Shown: positions 54,410-63,642, counted from the stretch's first letter. The stretch is 64,000 nucleotides of DNA from Rhodopirellula sp. (GCA_002689655.1 NZHC01000076.1:142066-206065), one strand, 5' to 3'. A program made the numbers and translations. The notes: a model not told the origin generated them from the sequence alone.

Positions 54410-54499
54410 GCAGAAATCTGGCATCTTCTCAAACGATACACCTAATCGATGCCAATAAATTATTTCGAATATCCAGGCTGTTGAAACGCTATATTCTAG

Positions 54500-54569
54500 T
54501 CAGGGCGGGCTCTGACTCCTATCGCTGGGTATTGAATCGTTAGTGATTTCTGATTCTATCCCGCCCTGA
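54500..54569. promoter_or_regulatory. Perfect 10-bp inverted repeat spaced by 50 bases, 5' of the lipase gene
   Basis: TCAGGGCGGG (54500-54509) pairs with CCCGCCCTGA (54560-54569). Inside the loop a smaller AATC/GATT hairpin is possible. The right arm is followed by A5 and lies 29 bases before the lipase start, so it could fold in the mRNA leader. No U-tract follows in either direction, so it is not a standard terminator. Confidence 0.5.
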
Positions 54570-54598
54570 AAAATCATTGCTCAATTGGCGTACCTCCC

Positions 54599-55609
54599 AT
54601 GAATTACAGTGTCTTTCTTCTTCTAGTTGGTCTGGTTGTTGCACATCTGGCTTCTCAGAATCAAGTCGTTGATGCTCAGGAAAGTGATCAGGACAGCCTC
54701 TTGGAGGAGGTAAATTCGTTGAATAAGAAATCGCCTACTGAATCAACCGCTCCCTTCAATGTGCCGTTCAAGACCTATGGTGGGACACAATTCTGGACAG
54801 ATCACCAACACTCCCATGGTTACCGTATTCAATCGAATTGGATGACCAATCATTGGCGACTTCTTGACGCCGCTGACGTCCGCCGCGCATGGGGCACCAG
54901 AAAACAATGTGAAGTAGCTTTGGATGATTTGCTGAGCAAAAAGAAAGATGCATCCACTGATCAGGAATATGTTGTTCTATTGCATGGTCTGATGCGCTCT
55001 CACCAATCCATGCGATCCATGGAAAAAACGCTGCAAATGGCTGATTGTGGAACGGTATTGCGTTTTAGCTACGCGAGCACCAGAAATACGATAGGAGATC
55101 ACGCAGCAGCCCTTCAAGAGGTACTCAGTGGCTTGCCCAAAGACGCAAAAATTTCGTTTGTGGCTCACAGCATGGGCAATATCGTCGTTCGTCATCTGCT
55201 TGCAGATTTGAAGGAACAAGGTGATCCAGATGGCTTGCTGCAGCGGTGCGGTTGCATGGTCATGTTAGGACCTCCCAATCAGGGTGCTGCTATAGCTCGA
55301 CGTCTGTCTTACACCAAAGTGTTTGGCCTTGTAGCAGGGAAAACTGGCCTGCAACTCGGACCCAACTGGCAACAATTGGTTGGAAACCTTGCCATTCCAG
55401 AATTCCCATTCTCGATCATCGCAGGCGATCTGAGCCAAAAAAATGTTCGCAACCCGATCCTGGGTGAAGCCAGTGACTTTGTTGTGCAAGTCGAAGAAAC
55501 CCAACTTGAAGGTCGTGAATCATTCACCATCGTACCAGTCTTACACAGCACGTTGATGAAGAATCCAGAGGTACAACAACTAGTGGTCGATTTTCTGCAG
55601 TCGCACTAA
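54599..55609 (+). CDS. Secreted alpha/beta hydrolase (lipase/esterase-like)
   Basis: A 336-residue protein with a signal peptide (MNYSVFLLLVGLVVAHLASQ) and a linker. The hydrolase domain starts at YVVLLHGLMRSHQSMRSMEK, the oxyanion HG element. The nucleophile is Ser191 in FVAHSMGNIVVRHLL, and a PGPP-like loop follows as VMLGPPNQGAAIARRL. A conserved His in VPVLHSTLMKNPEVQQ is the probable base, and the acid may be the Asp in IIAGDLSQKN. It resembles triacylglycerol lipases of the LipA/PGAP1-like type. The substrate is unknown. Confidence 0.85.
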   Translation: MNYSVFLLLVGLVVAHLASQNQVVDAQESDQDSLLEEVNSLNKKSPTESTAPFNVPFKTYGGTQFWTDHQHSHGYRIQSNWMTNHWRLLDAADVRRAWGTRKQCEVALDDLLSKKKDASTDQEYVVLLHGLMRSHQSMRSMEKTLQMADCGTVLRFSYASTRNTIGDHAAALQEVLSGLPKDAKISFVAHSMGNIVVRHLLADLKEQGDPDGLLQRCGCMVMLGPPNQGAAIARRLSYTKVFGLVAGKTGLQLGPNWQQLVGNLAIPEFPFSIIAGDLSQKNVRNPILGEASDFVVQVEETQLEGRESFTIVPVLHSTLMKNPEVQQLVVDFLQSH

Positions 55610-55922
55610 TAATCTGACAGTCTGATCAATTGTGCGCCTTTTTTATTGCGATGACCAACGAACCCATAGGCCATGACAATACCATTCCAACAAGACATTC
55701 GCCCTTGATCAAATGACCCTAGCAATCAATCTTTAGCATTCCACAGCTTCGACAATTCTTGCCAGCAAGACGGTACCCAATCAACGCAATGATGCGATTG
55801 TGATACAACTGGACGCTGAAGACTTCATAGCCCGTCTCGTAGCCGAGCAACACAGGCTCTAACACGCAGAAAGCCTGTTCAGACAGTACTAGACAAAGCG
55901 CTTTCGACAACCGGAAGTCCGT

Positions 55923-55961
55923 AAAAAAAGAGAACGCAGACATCGATCGACGCCTGCGTTC
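55923..55961 (-). terminator. Intrinsic terminator for minus-strand transcription
   Basis: GAACGCAG (55932-55939) pairs with CTGCGTTC (55954-55961). On the minus strand the stem is followed by TCTCTTTTTTT, a good U-tract. No minus-strand gene just upstream explains it, so it may block antisense transcription or end a short unannotated RNA. Its right arm touches the -35 box of the plus promoter. Confidence 0.65.
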
Positions 55962-55986
55962 ACAATAGAATAACCGCTGATATAAT
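55959..55986 (+). promoter_or_regulatory. Sigma-70-type promoter
   Basis: A TTCACA -35 box (55959-55964), a 16-base spacer and a perfect TATAAT -10 box (55981-55986) predict a transcript start near 55993. It would drive the gene at 56124. The -35 overlaps the arm of the hairpin above, so repression by structure or a bound protein is conceivable. Confidence 0.65.
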
Positions 55987-56023
55987 AGTGGGTTTAGATG
56001 AGATCTGGATGCCGACCCGATGT

Positions 56024-56041
56024 CCGGAACAATTGTCCCGG
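56024..56041. promoter_or_regulatory. 18-bp near-perfect palindrome in the leader, candidate operator
   Basis: CCGG-A-ACAATTGT-C-CCGG has one mismatched pair and an ACAATTGT palindromic core. It lies about 30 bases after the predicted transcript start, a fitting place for a dimeric repressor, or it could form a hairpin in the mRNA. Confidence 0.5.
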
Positions 56042-56123
56042 AGTTCACCAAAGCAATGTATATGGCTGAACCAGATGGATCGATTATCGATAGGAAGGTC
56101 ATCCTTGTAAAGGGTGAATCTCT

Positions 56124-58100
56124 ATGAGCTCGAATGACGACAAGAATATTCCGGAATTGCTGAGAATCGGTGACAAAATCTCTCTTCTTCCCGTCATTCA
56201 TGGGAGCGGGCAGTTTGCGGTCACTGTGCGGCGTTGGATGCTCGAACACGCTTTCGACTGCATCGCGGTCCCATTGCCGGGATCATTTCGAACCGCCGTG
56301 GAAGCTGCGGTTCTGGAATTGCCACGCCCCTCCATCGTGATCCAACCCCCAACCACTGCTTTCACAGCAGAACCGGAAAATTGGGAGCTCAACGAATGGA
56401 ATTCAGAAGACGGGGAAAGCGAAGATCTCGATGCAGCCACCTGCAGCTATATCCCCATTGATCCATGCCAAAGCGTCATCATGTCGATCCGCGCTGCGAT
56501 GGGTGAACATATTCCCCGAGAATACATTGACTTGGAAACGGATCCATTTCGCCCTTATGCGACGACAATGCCAGATCCATTCGCGGTACGCCACGTGGCA
56601 CCCGAAAAATTCGCGGCGGCGGTCTTACCAACCATTGTCCCACCAACAGATCAACAAACACGTCAACGTATGGTTCACATGGCGTGGCGTCTGCGGCAAT
56701 TGGAAGATCACTATCAACGAATTCTGTTGGTCACGAGTGTTTTGCATTGGCCGTGGATTCGTGATGCTTACACCCAATTGGAAATCAGCTCCGACACACC
56801 ACCAAAAAGTGAAGTGACAGCGTCTTTGGAACTACCGAATGACGATGATGTGCAGGAGCCTGTCCGGTATGCAGTAAAGAATCGCACACTGATGTTTCTG
56901 TTTGGTGAGTTGCCCTACATCACTGGTCTTTATGAACGCGCAAGATCAGAATTGGAAGAGGATGATGATCTGCAAATCGATGGGGTAAAAGAGCTCCTGA
57001 TTGCTGCTCGCGAAGCTTACCGCCGAGACCTCGGCAACCGAGCTAGACGTATCACACCTCTGCATCTGTCAAAGTGCTTGCAATACATCCGAAATCTGTC
57101 GTTGATTCACCGCCGTATGACGCCAGACCTCATCACAATTGTGACTGCCGCTAAACAGATCTTAGGAGATCAATTCGCGTTGCACGTTGCTGAACTTGCA
57201 AATGACTACCGTTACTCCGAGGCAGATGAGGAGCACACTGATCTGGAGGAAGTGACTTTGGGAATCGACCAGGCTCGACTTCCCGATGGAGAAATCATGT
57301 CGCTGGTCAATCGATTACCGGGACCACCCATGACATGGTGCACACTTGAACTGAAACGACGCCCCAGCAAGTCAGAATCAGATCAATGGAAGTACCGATG
57401 GAATCCGTTTAGCCAATGCAGCTATCCACCGGAAGATGACCGAATTGAGAATTTCAGAACGCGAGTCTTTGAACGTGCCCGATCAATCATGGGCAACGAC
57501 TTGGCAAAAACTGAGAAGTTCACAACCAGTGTCAAAGATGGCATTGATATCCGTGACACTCTCAGACATTGGTATGAGAAACAAATCTATGTCAAAGTCG
57601 TTCCACCAAGTCGAGGCACACTGGATGCGTGTGTGATGCTGTTCGATTCACCCGCTGATCCCCGCGATTACCCATGGCGCACAACCTGGTTCGCAGAACA
57701 CAGAGACGAGTCAACTCTCTCTTTCTATGCGACGAATTATGAGGAGGAAATGGTTGGTCCTGGTATCGGCATGGGGATTTATGGAGGCGCGCTCTTTCTT
57801 TATCCACCTGTGGGTATTGCCGACGTGTGGACAGATGCAAGACTTGACTACACTGAAACTCTTGAAGAACGCTTGTTAGCTGCAGCATGTGTCCATTCGA
57901 GAGGGAAGCAAATCGCTGTACTGTCTGCATTGCCACCGGGCAACGGCTTTCGAAAATTGGCGAGACGATACCGCAAACATCTTGTGCATGTTCCGCTGAA
58001 TTCATTTAGTGATGAACAGGTTCAACAATTGCGGACCGTGCATGTGTTAAATGGCAGTGAAGTCCGAAGCTATGCTGAAGAATTCATCAGAAAGGTCTGA
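56124..58100 (+). CDS. Protein of unknown function, TraB/DUF5682-like N-terminal region
   Basis: A 658-residue cytoplasmic protein. The segments VIHGSGQFAVTVRRWMLEHA with FDCIAVPLPGSF, later CSYIPIDPCQSVIMSIRAAM with a following EYIDL, and MVHMAWRLRQLEDHYQRILL with VTSVLHWPW resemble the order of conserved blocks in DUF5682 and TraB/ChaN-like proteins (an HG-type start, an acidic D/E in the middle and a His near the end). The second half (about 240-655) is unrecognised, with several Trp and acidic patches and a hydrophobic GMGIYGGALFLYPPVGI stretch. Sequence similarity is weak, so the name is a suggestion. A clear promoter and a palindrome upstream suggest regulated single-gene expression. 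Confidence 0.6.
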   Translation: MSSNDDKNIPELLRIGDKISLLPVIHGSGQFAVTVRRWMLEHAFDCIAVPLPGSFRTAVEAAVLELPRPSIVIQPPTTAFTAEPENWELNEWNSEDGESEDLDAATCSYIPIDPCQSVIMSIRAAMGEHIPREYIDLETDPFRPYATTMPDPFAVRHVAPEKFAAAVLPTIVPPTDQQTRQRMVHMAWRLRQLEDHYQRILLVTSVLHWPWIRDAYTQLEISSDTPPKSEVTASLELPNDDDVQEPVRYAVKNRTLMFLFGELPYITGLYERARSELEEDDDLQIDGVKELLIAAREAYRRDLGNRARRITPLHLSKCLQYIRNLSLIHRRMTPDLITIVTAAKQILGDQFALHVAELANDYRYSEADEEHTDLEEVTLGIDQARLPDGEIMSLVNRLPGPPMTWCTLELKRRPSKSESDQWKYRWNPFSQCSYPPEDDRIENFRTRVFERARSIMGNDLAKTEKFTTSVKDGIDIRDTLRHWYEKQIYVKVVPPSRGTLDACVMLFDSPADPRDYPWRTTWFAEHRDESTLSFYATNYEEEMVGPGIGMGIYGGALFLYPPVGIADVWTDARLDYTETLEERLLAAACVHSRGKQIAVLSALPPGNGFRKLARRYRKHLVHVPLNSFSDEQVQQLRTVHVLNGSEVRSYAEEFIRKV

Positions 58101-58175
58101 GCAACGATGAGTAGCTGAGTCGCCCTCCAGAGGCTAGTCTCGCTGGACTCACATCACAAACCGACAGGCAGCCGG

Positions 58176-59300
58176 CTAATTCCCCGCTGCCCGCCTCTGG
58201 GCAGCCCGCTGAGCCTCAAATACCGCGTCCTCGAGAGTACGGCCCCCATGTTTTGGCATGTTCTCCTGCGGAACCAAAGGCGGCACAGCCCCGCCGTTCT
58301 GTTGCCTCAAAGCAGCGCTGTAAACTCCGATGGTTCCCGATTGAAGCAAGGGACCTGGAGGCAGAAAAAAACGCCCGATCCCGCGCCCTTGAAAGTTAAT
58401 GTCCTCAATCATATTCGGGCTCTTACCAGTTCGATCAATCGAAACCGACTGCATTGCCCACTCATGAACCACAAGTTCGTAGCGAATCGGTGGCTCGTAT
58501 TCAGTCACCACTTCGCGGGTCCGTGTCGAACCATCAGGGTTCATGACACGAAACTGTTCAATGCGTTTACCACCCGTATCACAAATCAATTCTACATCAG
58601 CCGATGAGTTTGGCCGAATCCGCATTGTTTGGCTTTTTGCAGAATTCTGTAGATCACGAATCCCAACTTGAACTTCGCCACGACCATCATTGACTAACTT
58701 CAGTCGAACTGGAGGCAACGTTGGATTGGGAGCAACCACGCTATCAACCAAAACGGATTGAGGATGTCGCCACCAGCCGGCATATCCCTGCATGTAAGGG
58801 TCAAATGACGGTCCGTACCACTGCCAAGGATACAAATGCTGTCTGGGTTGCAACTGGTGCTGTGGATGGAACCCGTGACGCGGAAACAACTGCCCCGGAA
58901 AGAAAAGGGGAACACCAAAGGTCAAGGGTGACACAACCTGCCCACGCCGCAATCTCACTGCTCGGCGAGTATTGATGAAGCGTGGGCGTGGATCTGCCAA
59001 ACCTGCCGTTTGCATCAAACCAATACCGGAGCGTGGAAACCTCAAAGCGCGATCAATCGTTGGACAGTAATAACCAATGAAATCACCACCCAGTGAGTCC
59101 AACGATGGATCACGACTAAAAGTCGCCTGCTGGCCAGCACGACTTTGAACCAAAATTTGTCCACCCGCAATTCGGGCTGTCGCCGTCACTTCGCCAGTTG
59201 GCTCAACCAAATCAAAGATTTGCTGTCCACTGACGGGAACACTGAGAAACATAAGCAACAGCAAACTAAGAACAAAATTGATGGACATTGCCATTTTCAC
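58176..59300 (-). CDS. Secreted protein of unknown function
   Basis: A 374-residue protein with a signal peptide (MKMAMSINFVLSLLLLMFL, cleaved near VSGQQ). A short beta-rich N-terminal part is followed by a Pro/Gln/His-rich linker (residues about 130-165) and a C-terminal beta-sandwich-like region (LPPVRLKLVNDGRGEVQVGI, MRIRPNSSADVELICDTGGK). It shows no catalytic motif and may be a surface-binding or adhesion-type protein. The gene is convergent with the 56124 gene and downstream of bioF on the same strand but separated by 314 bases. Confidence 0.7.
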   Translation of the reverse strand: MKMAMSINFVLSLLLLMFLSVPVSGQQIFDLVEPTGEVTATARIAGGQILVQSRAGQQATFSRDPSLDSLGGDFIGYYCPTIDRALRFPRSGIGLMQTAGLADPRPRFINTRRAVRLRRGQVVSPLTFGVPLFFPGQLFPRHGFHPQHQLQPRQHLYPWQWYGPSFDPYMQGYAGWWRHPQSVLVDSVVAPNPTLPPVRLKLVNDGRGEVQVGIRDLQNSAKSQTMRIRPNSSADVELICDTGGKRIEQFRVMNPDGSTRTREVVTEYEPPIRYELVVHEWAMQSVSIDRTGKSPNMIEDINFQGRGIGRFFLPPGPLLQSGTIGVYSAALRQQNGGAVPPLVPQENMPKHGGRTLEDAVFEAQRAAQRRAAGN

Positions 59301-59614
59301 GTTCTCCGATAATCCTGACTTATGGACAAGCGGTCACGGTAGATTTCCTGCCGCGTCAAAGATCTGCGAGCGTTGGCTATAGAAGAGGTCCATTCCTATT
59401 CCAAAGCAACCCCAAACCGAGATCCATGCCAGCGCTGACAGAATCATCAGTCGTGCTGAGGGCGTTGAACCCCTCATCGTAGCGAATGATTCCGTATTAT
59501 TCGCTAATGGTTACGCGCACCATTAGCGCAGAACAACAGCATGTAGCACAGAACAACAGCATGATTGCGAAGAAAAATCTTGCATGTACAGGAATGCAAC
59601 ACGCATCGTACGGA
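59301..59614. other. Intergenic region between bioF and the secreted protein gene, with alternative hairpins
   Basis: No gene. A 10-base stem with a 7-base loop lies at 59502-59528 (CGCTAATGGT/ACCATTAGCG). AGCGAAT (59481-59487) can pair instead with ATTCGCT (59499-59505), which overlaps the first stem, so the two folds exclude each other. CAGAACAACAGCATG is repeated at 59529-59543 and 59549-59563 with a 20-base period. The first hairpin may be the bioF terminator, although no U-run follows. Confidence 0.5.
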
Positions 59615-60799
59615 TTACATTAAGTTCCGAATCGCAAAGAGCAGCTCATCAACCATCTTGGTTTCATGAGCAGCAGAAAGTGAAATCCTCAATCTCGCCG
59701 TACCCTCTGGTACAGTGGGTGGCCGAATCGCTGGAACATAAAACCCACTCTTTGCCAACTGTGCCGAAACTTCGATCACGCGTGGGTCCGTTCCAACTAC
59801 AACCGGAATAATGGGAACCGACGCTTCCAGATCATTCGCTACAGCGATCGAAAGTTCCGAACGCACATGGCGAGCCAGCTTTTGAACCCTCCGCCGCCGC
59901 TCCGGCCGCGTCCTGATTTCGCCGATACCAGCGAGCGAGGCAGTTACTGCTGCGGGGGCCAACGAGGTGCTGTAAATCAGCGACCGGCAATGGTTGACCA
60001 AGTGGTCAACCACGACACGAGGAGCCGCTACAAAGCCACCTTGACTGCCAACCGCCTTGCTCAACGTGCCAATCCGGATCGCTATCCGATTTTTCACACC
60101 CAGTGCATCACAAAGACCAGAACCATCATTGCCGAGCACCCCCGTCCCATGTGCCTCATCCGCGATTACACTCGCATCATGCTTTTCTGCAACCTCCTGC
60201 AAATGATCCACCGGTGCAAGATCTCCGTCCATGCCAAAGACTGTATTTGTCACGATCCATACGCGAGCAAATTCCTGCCGCCGCCGCTGCAAAATATGAT
60301 CGGCTTTCTGCCAGTCTCGATGCGGATAAACCACACACTCAGCACGTGACAATCGGCAACCATCAATTAACGATGCATGATTCAGCTCATCGCTCAGAAT
60401 CAAGTCCCCAGCCTCCGCCAAGGCGCTCACTGCACCACTACACGCAGCGAAACCAGTGGGAAACAAAATAGCAGCTTCCGTTTCTTCGAGCTCTGCAATT
60501 TGATTGCTCAATCGCTCGTGACAGGTTGTCCAGCCAGATAAAAGCGCGCTGGCACCACTGCCGCCCGTTACCCGTGAGTCCAAATCAGCATTACCCAACG
60601 ACTGCCCGTCTTGACGCCCCTCGTTGCCACGCATTTCCATGCCCAACCCGAGATAATCATTTGCACCGAAATTTAACAATCGCCGACCATCAGGATCAAT
60701 CACATGAACACCGTCAAGTTGACGTGCAACGAGGTTTCGAAACCGCTTGTGTTCTCGGAGACTCTGTTGGCGTTGCGTTAGGTAATCAAAACTGGTCAT
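59615..60799 (-). CDS. bioF: 8-amino-7-oxononanoate synthase-type PLP enzyme
   Basis: The ATG at 60799 (MTSFDYLTQRQQ) gives 394 residues, close to the family size. The frame is open to 61051 but overlaps the HIT gene. Alpha-oxoamine synthase features are NFGANDYLGLG, the GSGASALLSGW loop, DEAHGTGVLG, and PLP-binding Lys248 in GTLSKAVGSQGGF. It condenses pimeloyl-ACP (or CoA) with L-alanine in biotin synthesis. Related enzymes (Kbl, SPT, HemA) use other acyl-CoAs, so biotin is probable rather than proven. No other bio gene is in the window. It lies 49 bases downstream of the HIT gene. Confidence 0.87.
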   Translation of the reverse strand: MTSFDYLTQRQQSLREHKRFRNLVARQLDGVHVIDPDGRRLLNFGANDYLGLGMEMRGNEGRQDGQSLGNADLDSRVTGGSGASALLSGWTTCHERLSNQIAELEETEAAILFPTGFAACSGAVSALAEAGDLILSDELNHASLIDGCRLSRAECVVYPHRDWQKADHILQRRRQEFARVWIVTNTVFGMDGDLAPVDHLQEVAEKHDASVIADEAHGTGVLGNDGSGLCDALGVKNRIAIRIGTLSKAVGSQGGFVAAPRVVVDHLVNHCRSLIYSTSLAPAAVTASLAGIGEIRTRPERRRRVQKLARHVRSELSIAVANDLEASVPIIPVVVGTDPRVIEVSAQLAKSGFYVPAIRPPTVPEGTARLRISLSAAHETKMVDELLFAIRNLM

Positions 60800-60848
60800 C
60801 AGACACCGGGAAAGCAAACTGGGTTCATAAAATCGTTTCAGGACAAAC

Positions 60849-61187
60849 TCATCCTGGAGGCCAATCAAGTTTGCGACCGCCCAAAACATGAAAATGCAAG
60901 TGCATGACCTCTTGGCCACCATCCTCGCGAGTGTTCGCAACGAGACGATACCCGGCACCCAGACCCTCTGCCTCCGCGACCTTCGATGCGACCAGCACAC
61001 AACGTCCCACAATCGCTTCATCTTCATCTGACAAATCAGCAAGTGAAACAATTTCCTTTTTGGGGATCACAAGAAAATGAATGGGGGCCTTCGGATTGAT
61101 ATCACGAAATGCAAGGCAAAGTTCATCCTCATGCAACACTTCAGCAGAGATCTCACCTGCAATGATTTTTGAAAAGATCGTTGTCAT
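60849..61187 (-). CDS. HIT family nucleotide hydrolase (HinT-like)
   Basis: The ATG at 61187 (MTTIFSKIIAGEISAEVLHE) gives 112 residues, the normal size. The frame is open to 61364, but that part has no family features. The histidine triad is MHLHFHVLGG with His96, His98 and His100 in the expected register, preceded by GYRLVANTREDGGQ. HinT enzymes hydrolyse AMP-phosphoramidates such as adenosine 5'-phosphoramidate and aminoacyl-AMP. It is followed on the same strand by bioF and may be co-transcribed. Confidence 0.9.
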   Translation of the reverse strand: MTTIFSKIIAGEISAEVLHEDELCLAFRDINPKAPIHFLVIPKKEIVSLADLSDEDEAIVGRCVLVASKVAEAEGLGAGYRLVANTREDGGQEVMHLHFHVLGGRKLDWPPG

Positions 61188-61733
61188 CAAAAAATCCAAG
61201 TAGAAAAATATGTAACGGCTTTTGGCACCCACACTGAACGGATCGTACCCCCAACGAAACGGCTCACGCGAGATCGTCAGCACAGTCCACGTGAATACTG
61301 ATTTTCTCTTGTTCGCAACACCATTTCGTCCTACGGCATTGCCTTGCTGAGCACCTCTCCTCAAGCATCTATTCTAACAGTGGCATGGAATACTTTCACC
61401 GACAGCAGGTCACGATAGCAGATCAAACTCGCAGACCAAATCAGTCCCGCTACGAGTCCAAGCATCACAGCAAAAACCCTTCGATTATCAACCTAGGGCT
61501 TTGTTCCCACGCGTTTACCGGCAAAAAACTGCTGCCGTCTTAGCCATCCTAGTTTGAATCTCCTGAACTCGGCAGCCAAGGCGGTCCGAATTACAGAGGG
61601 TGGATCTTGTTGCAATTTGAAGATTCCACTAGTTACCACTCACTGCCGTTTCATTCTGCTGGAATTCCTATTCAGAAGATTCTAATGCCAGCAAAAAAAC
61701 AATGACAGCAAAACTGAGGATGGGCTCCTGCTG
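61188..61733. other. Divergent intergenic region between HIT and HEAT genes
   Basis: 546 bases with no gene I can support. Only weak 5-base inverted repeats (such as CGGCA/TGCCG near 61520) are visible. It should contain promoters in both directions, but none stood out. Confidence 0.4.
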
Positions 61734-62216
61734 ATGAATTCCGCTATGACGCTCCAGCAGTTAGTGCATGGTTCTCCAAGTGAGCGTGCAACGGCAGCTG
61801 AATATCTTGCGCACCAAGGCACAGACGCCGCATACGCCGCGAGTCAACTCACCGCAGCTTGCAGTGATACGGAATCGGTCAGCGACTGGGCAATTGCTGC
61901 ATTGGAGCAGCTGGGACCACCTCCATCATCTGCCATTGATTTACTGGCGAGCCTGGCACAATCAGAAAAGACGCTGACCGCGTATTGGGCGGTAACCCTC
62001 TTGGGCCGCGCCGGTCCTGATGCAGCGTTTCACCAACAAGTGCTGGTAACTTTGTTGCTAAATTCAAAGGACTTGGCGGTGCAGGAGAAAGCAGCGTGGA
62101 GTCTTGGCCGCATGCATGCAGATTCCTCGGAAGCAACGCGGGCACTGCAACAAGCTGCGCAATCACCCGAAACGCGACTTTCGCGTGTTGCGGCAAAAGC
62201 ATTGCAGCAAACGTAA
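61734..62216 (+). CDS. Small HEAT-repeat protein
   Basis: A 160-residue all-helical protein made of about four HEAT-like units: SERATAAEYLAHQGTDAAYA, SDWAIAALEQLGPP, AYWAVTLLGRAGPDAA and AVQEKAAWSLGRMHADSSEA. There is no signal peptide. HEAT solenoids are protein-interaction scaffolds and no partner is evident. The next gene starts 51 bases downstream on the same strand, so co-transcription is possible. Confidence 0.75.
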   Translation: MNSAMTLQQLVHGSPSERATAAEYLAHQGTDAAYAASQLTAACSDTESVSDWAIAALEQLGPPPSSAIDLLASLAQSEKTLTAYWAVTLLGRAGPDAAFHQQVLVTLLLNSKDLAVQEKAAWSLGRMHADSSEATRALQQAAQSPETRLSRVAAKALQQT

Positions 62217-62266
62217 ACCTAGAAAAATCGAATTGCAAAACGCGATCACGGGCATGGAGGCCTGGC

Positions 62267-63400
62267 ATGGCTCGCAGAAAATCCAAATTTTCGTTATTGA
62301 TGTGGCTGCTTTTCAGTGGCATTACAGGCAGTGGAATCACTGGCTACCTGAAACCCAACATTCCGATCATTGGACCGATGATCGCAAACTTCACCGATAA
62401 GAGTCAGGGTCTGGTGACGGGTAGCCAAAATCTACTTACGGAATCAGCAAGCGGTCTGCTTAACAACCAAGCATCTGGTAGTTATGGCGGCTCAGCCGTT
62501 GCCGGTCGACTTACATCAGCTAGGCAGCCTTCCCGTGGGCAGCAGCAAGGTGCTGTCCAACCCACCACAGCTGCAGGAAGCCACGGAAATGGGAATTTGT
62601 TGATCGCCAGTTTCAACATTCAAGTACTCGGTCAATCAAAGATTTCCAAACCTGGCATGAAAGAACTATTAGCTCACGTGATTCGGCAATTCGATCTCGT
62701 TGCCATTCAGGAGGTTCGCGCAAAAGCAGACAATGTCATTCCAGATCTGGTCACCACCGTCAATTCAAATGGCAGCCGATACAACTTTGTGATCGGTCCT
62801 CGATTAGGTCGAAGCAACAGCAAGGAACAGTACACTTATGTGTTCAACACCAACACGGTGGAACATGACCCATCATCAGTTGGCACGGTCAATGACCCAA
62901 AAGACCTTCTGCACCGTGAGCCGTTCGTAACGCGCTTTCGAGCAAGAACTCAATCACCCGCTCAGGCATTTACATTTTGGATGGTTAACATACACACCGA
63001 TCCTGATGAAGTTCCTGAGGAAGTTGATGCACTGGCTGATGTGTTTGAAGTGATGCAAAAGGCGCGCGCTGACGAAGATGATGTGATTCTGCTCGGGGAT
63101 CTGAACGCAAGTGAAAAGCAGTTGGGCAGACTAGGACGACTGCCGGGAATGCAATGGACAGTTAGTGGTGTGACCACCAACACTCGCAAGAATAAAGCTT
63201 ATGACAATATTCTGTTCCAGGGGCAGGCAACCCGTGAATACACCGGTCGCTGGGGCGTTTATGACTTGGAGCGCAACCTCGGACTAAGTCGCGAACAGGC
63301 ACTGCAAGTGTCTGACCACCTGCCTGTCTGGGCTGAGTTTCGTGTCTGGGAGGCGCCGCCACCTACGAGTTCTGTAGGACGTCCGTCTCTTTACAACTGA
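62267..63400 (+). CDS. Exported endonuclease/exonuclease/phosphatase-fold protein
   Basis: The ATG at 62267 (MARRKSKFSLLMWLLFSGIT) gives 377 residues with an N-terminal signal-anchor, and the frame is open to 62096 but overlaps the HEAT gene. After a Ser/Gln/Gly-rich linker, the EEP domain starts at LLIASFNIQVLGQSKISKPG (Asn). It has the catalytic Glu in DLVAIQEVRAK, the GDLNAS motif (Asp/Asn) and the C-terminal VSDHLPVWAEF with the Asp-His pair. All key residues of DNase I-like nucleases are present. It is likely an extracellular or envelope nuclease, or a phosphodiesterase. Confidence 0.87.
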   Translation: MARRKSKFSLLMWLLFSGITGSGITGYLKPNIPIIGPMIANFTDKSQGLVTGSQNLLTESASGLLNNQASGSYGGSAVAGRLTSARQPSRGQQQGAVQPTTAAGSHGNGNLLIASFNIQVLGQSKISKPGMKELLAHVIRQFDLVAIQEVRAKADNVIPDLVTTVNSNGSRYNFVIGPRLGRSNSKEQYTYVFNTNTVEHDPSSVGTVNDPKDLLHREPFVTRFRARTQSPAQAFTFWMVNIHTDPDEVPEEVDALADVFEVMQKARADEDDVILLGDLNASEKQLGRLGRLPGMQWTVSGVTTNTRKNKAYDNILFQGQATREYTGRWGVYDLERNLGLSREQALQVSDHLPVWAEFRVWEAPPPTSSVGRPSLYN

Positions 63401-63642
63401 CACACCGCAACGGATGCACTTGGAACAACATGTGTAAGAATGGGGCAGGGTACCGTAGATGGCCAGGTTGCCCGTCAAGCGATCCCGTTATTCAACAAAA
63501 AGTGAATCGGTTCGCAGAGAAAAGCCCCAGTATGGCAAACAGCCCAATCGCTAGTTCGGCGCCGTTTGCCGCCAATCAGAATTACATGATGGGGAGGCTG
63601 AAAAGCTCACTCGATTCAGTGATTCCGTGAGTTGGAAGAGAC

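Larger units (their letters stand above)
55610..56123. other. Intergenic region 5' of the TraB/DUF5682-like gene
   Basis: A 514-base region without a gene I can support. A minus-strand open frame across it also covers the next gene's start and has no family features. It holds a hairpin with a T-tract on the minus strand, a sigma-70 promoter and an 18-base palindrome, listed separately, giving the next gene a leader of about 130 bases. Confidence 0.6.

Noticed and set aside
55719..56249. A 176-residue minus-strand open frame across the intergenic region
   Set aside because: It overlaps the start of a better supported plus-strand gene, the promoter and a terminator in its own sense, and shows no family features.
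63430..63630. A 66-residue open frame after the EEP-fold gene
   Set aside because: No start signal, no homology-like pattern and atypical composition. Probably intergenic.
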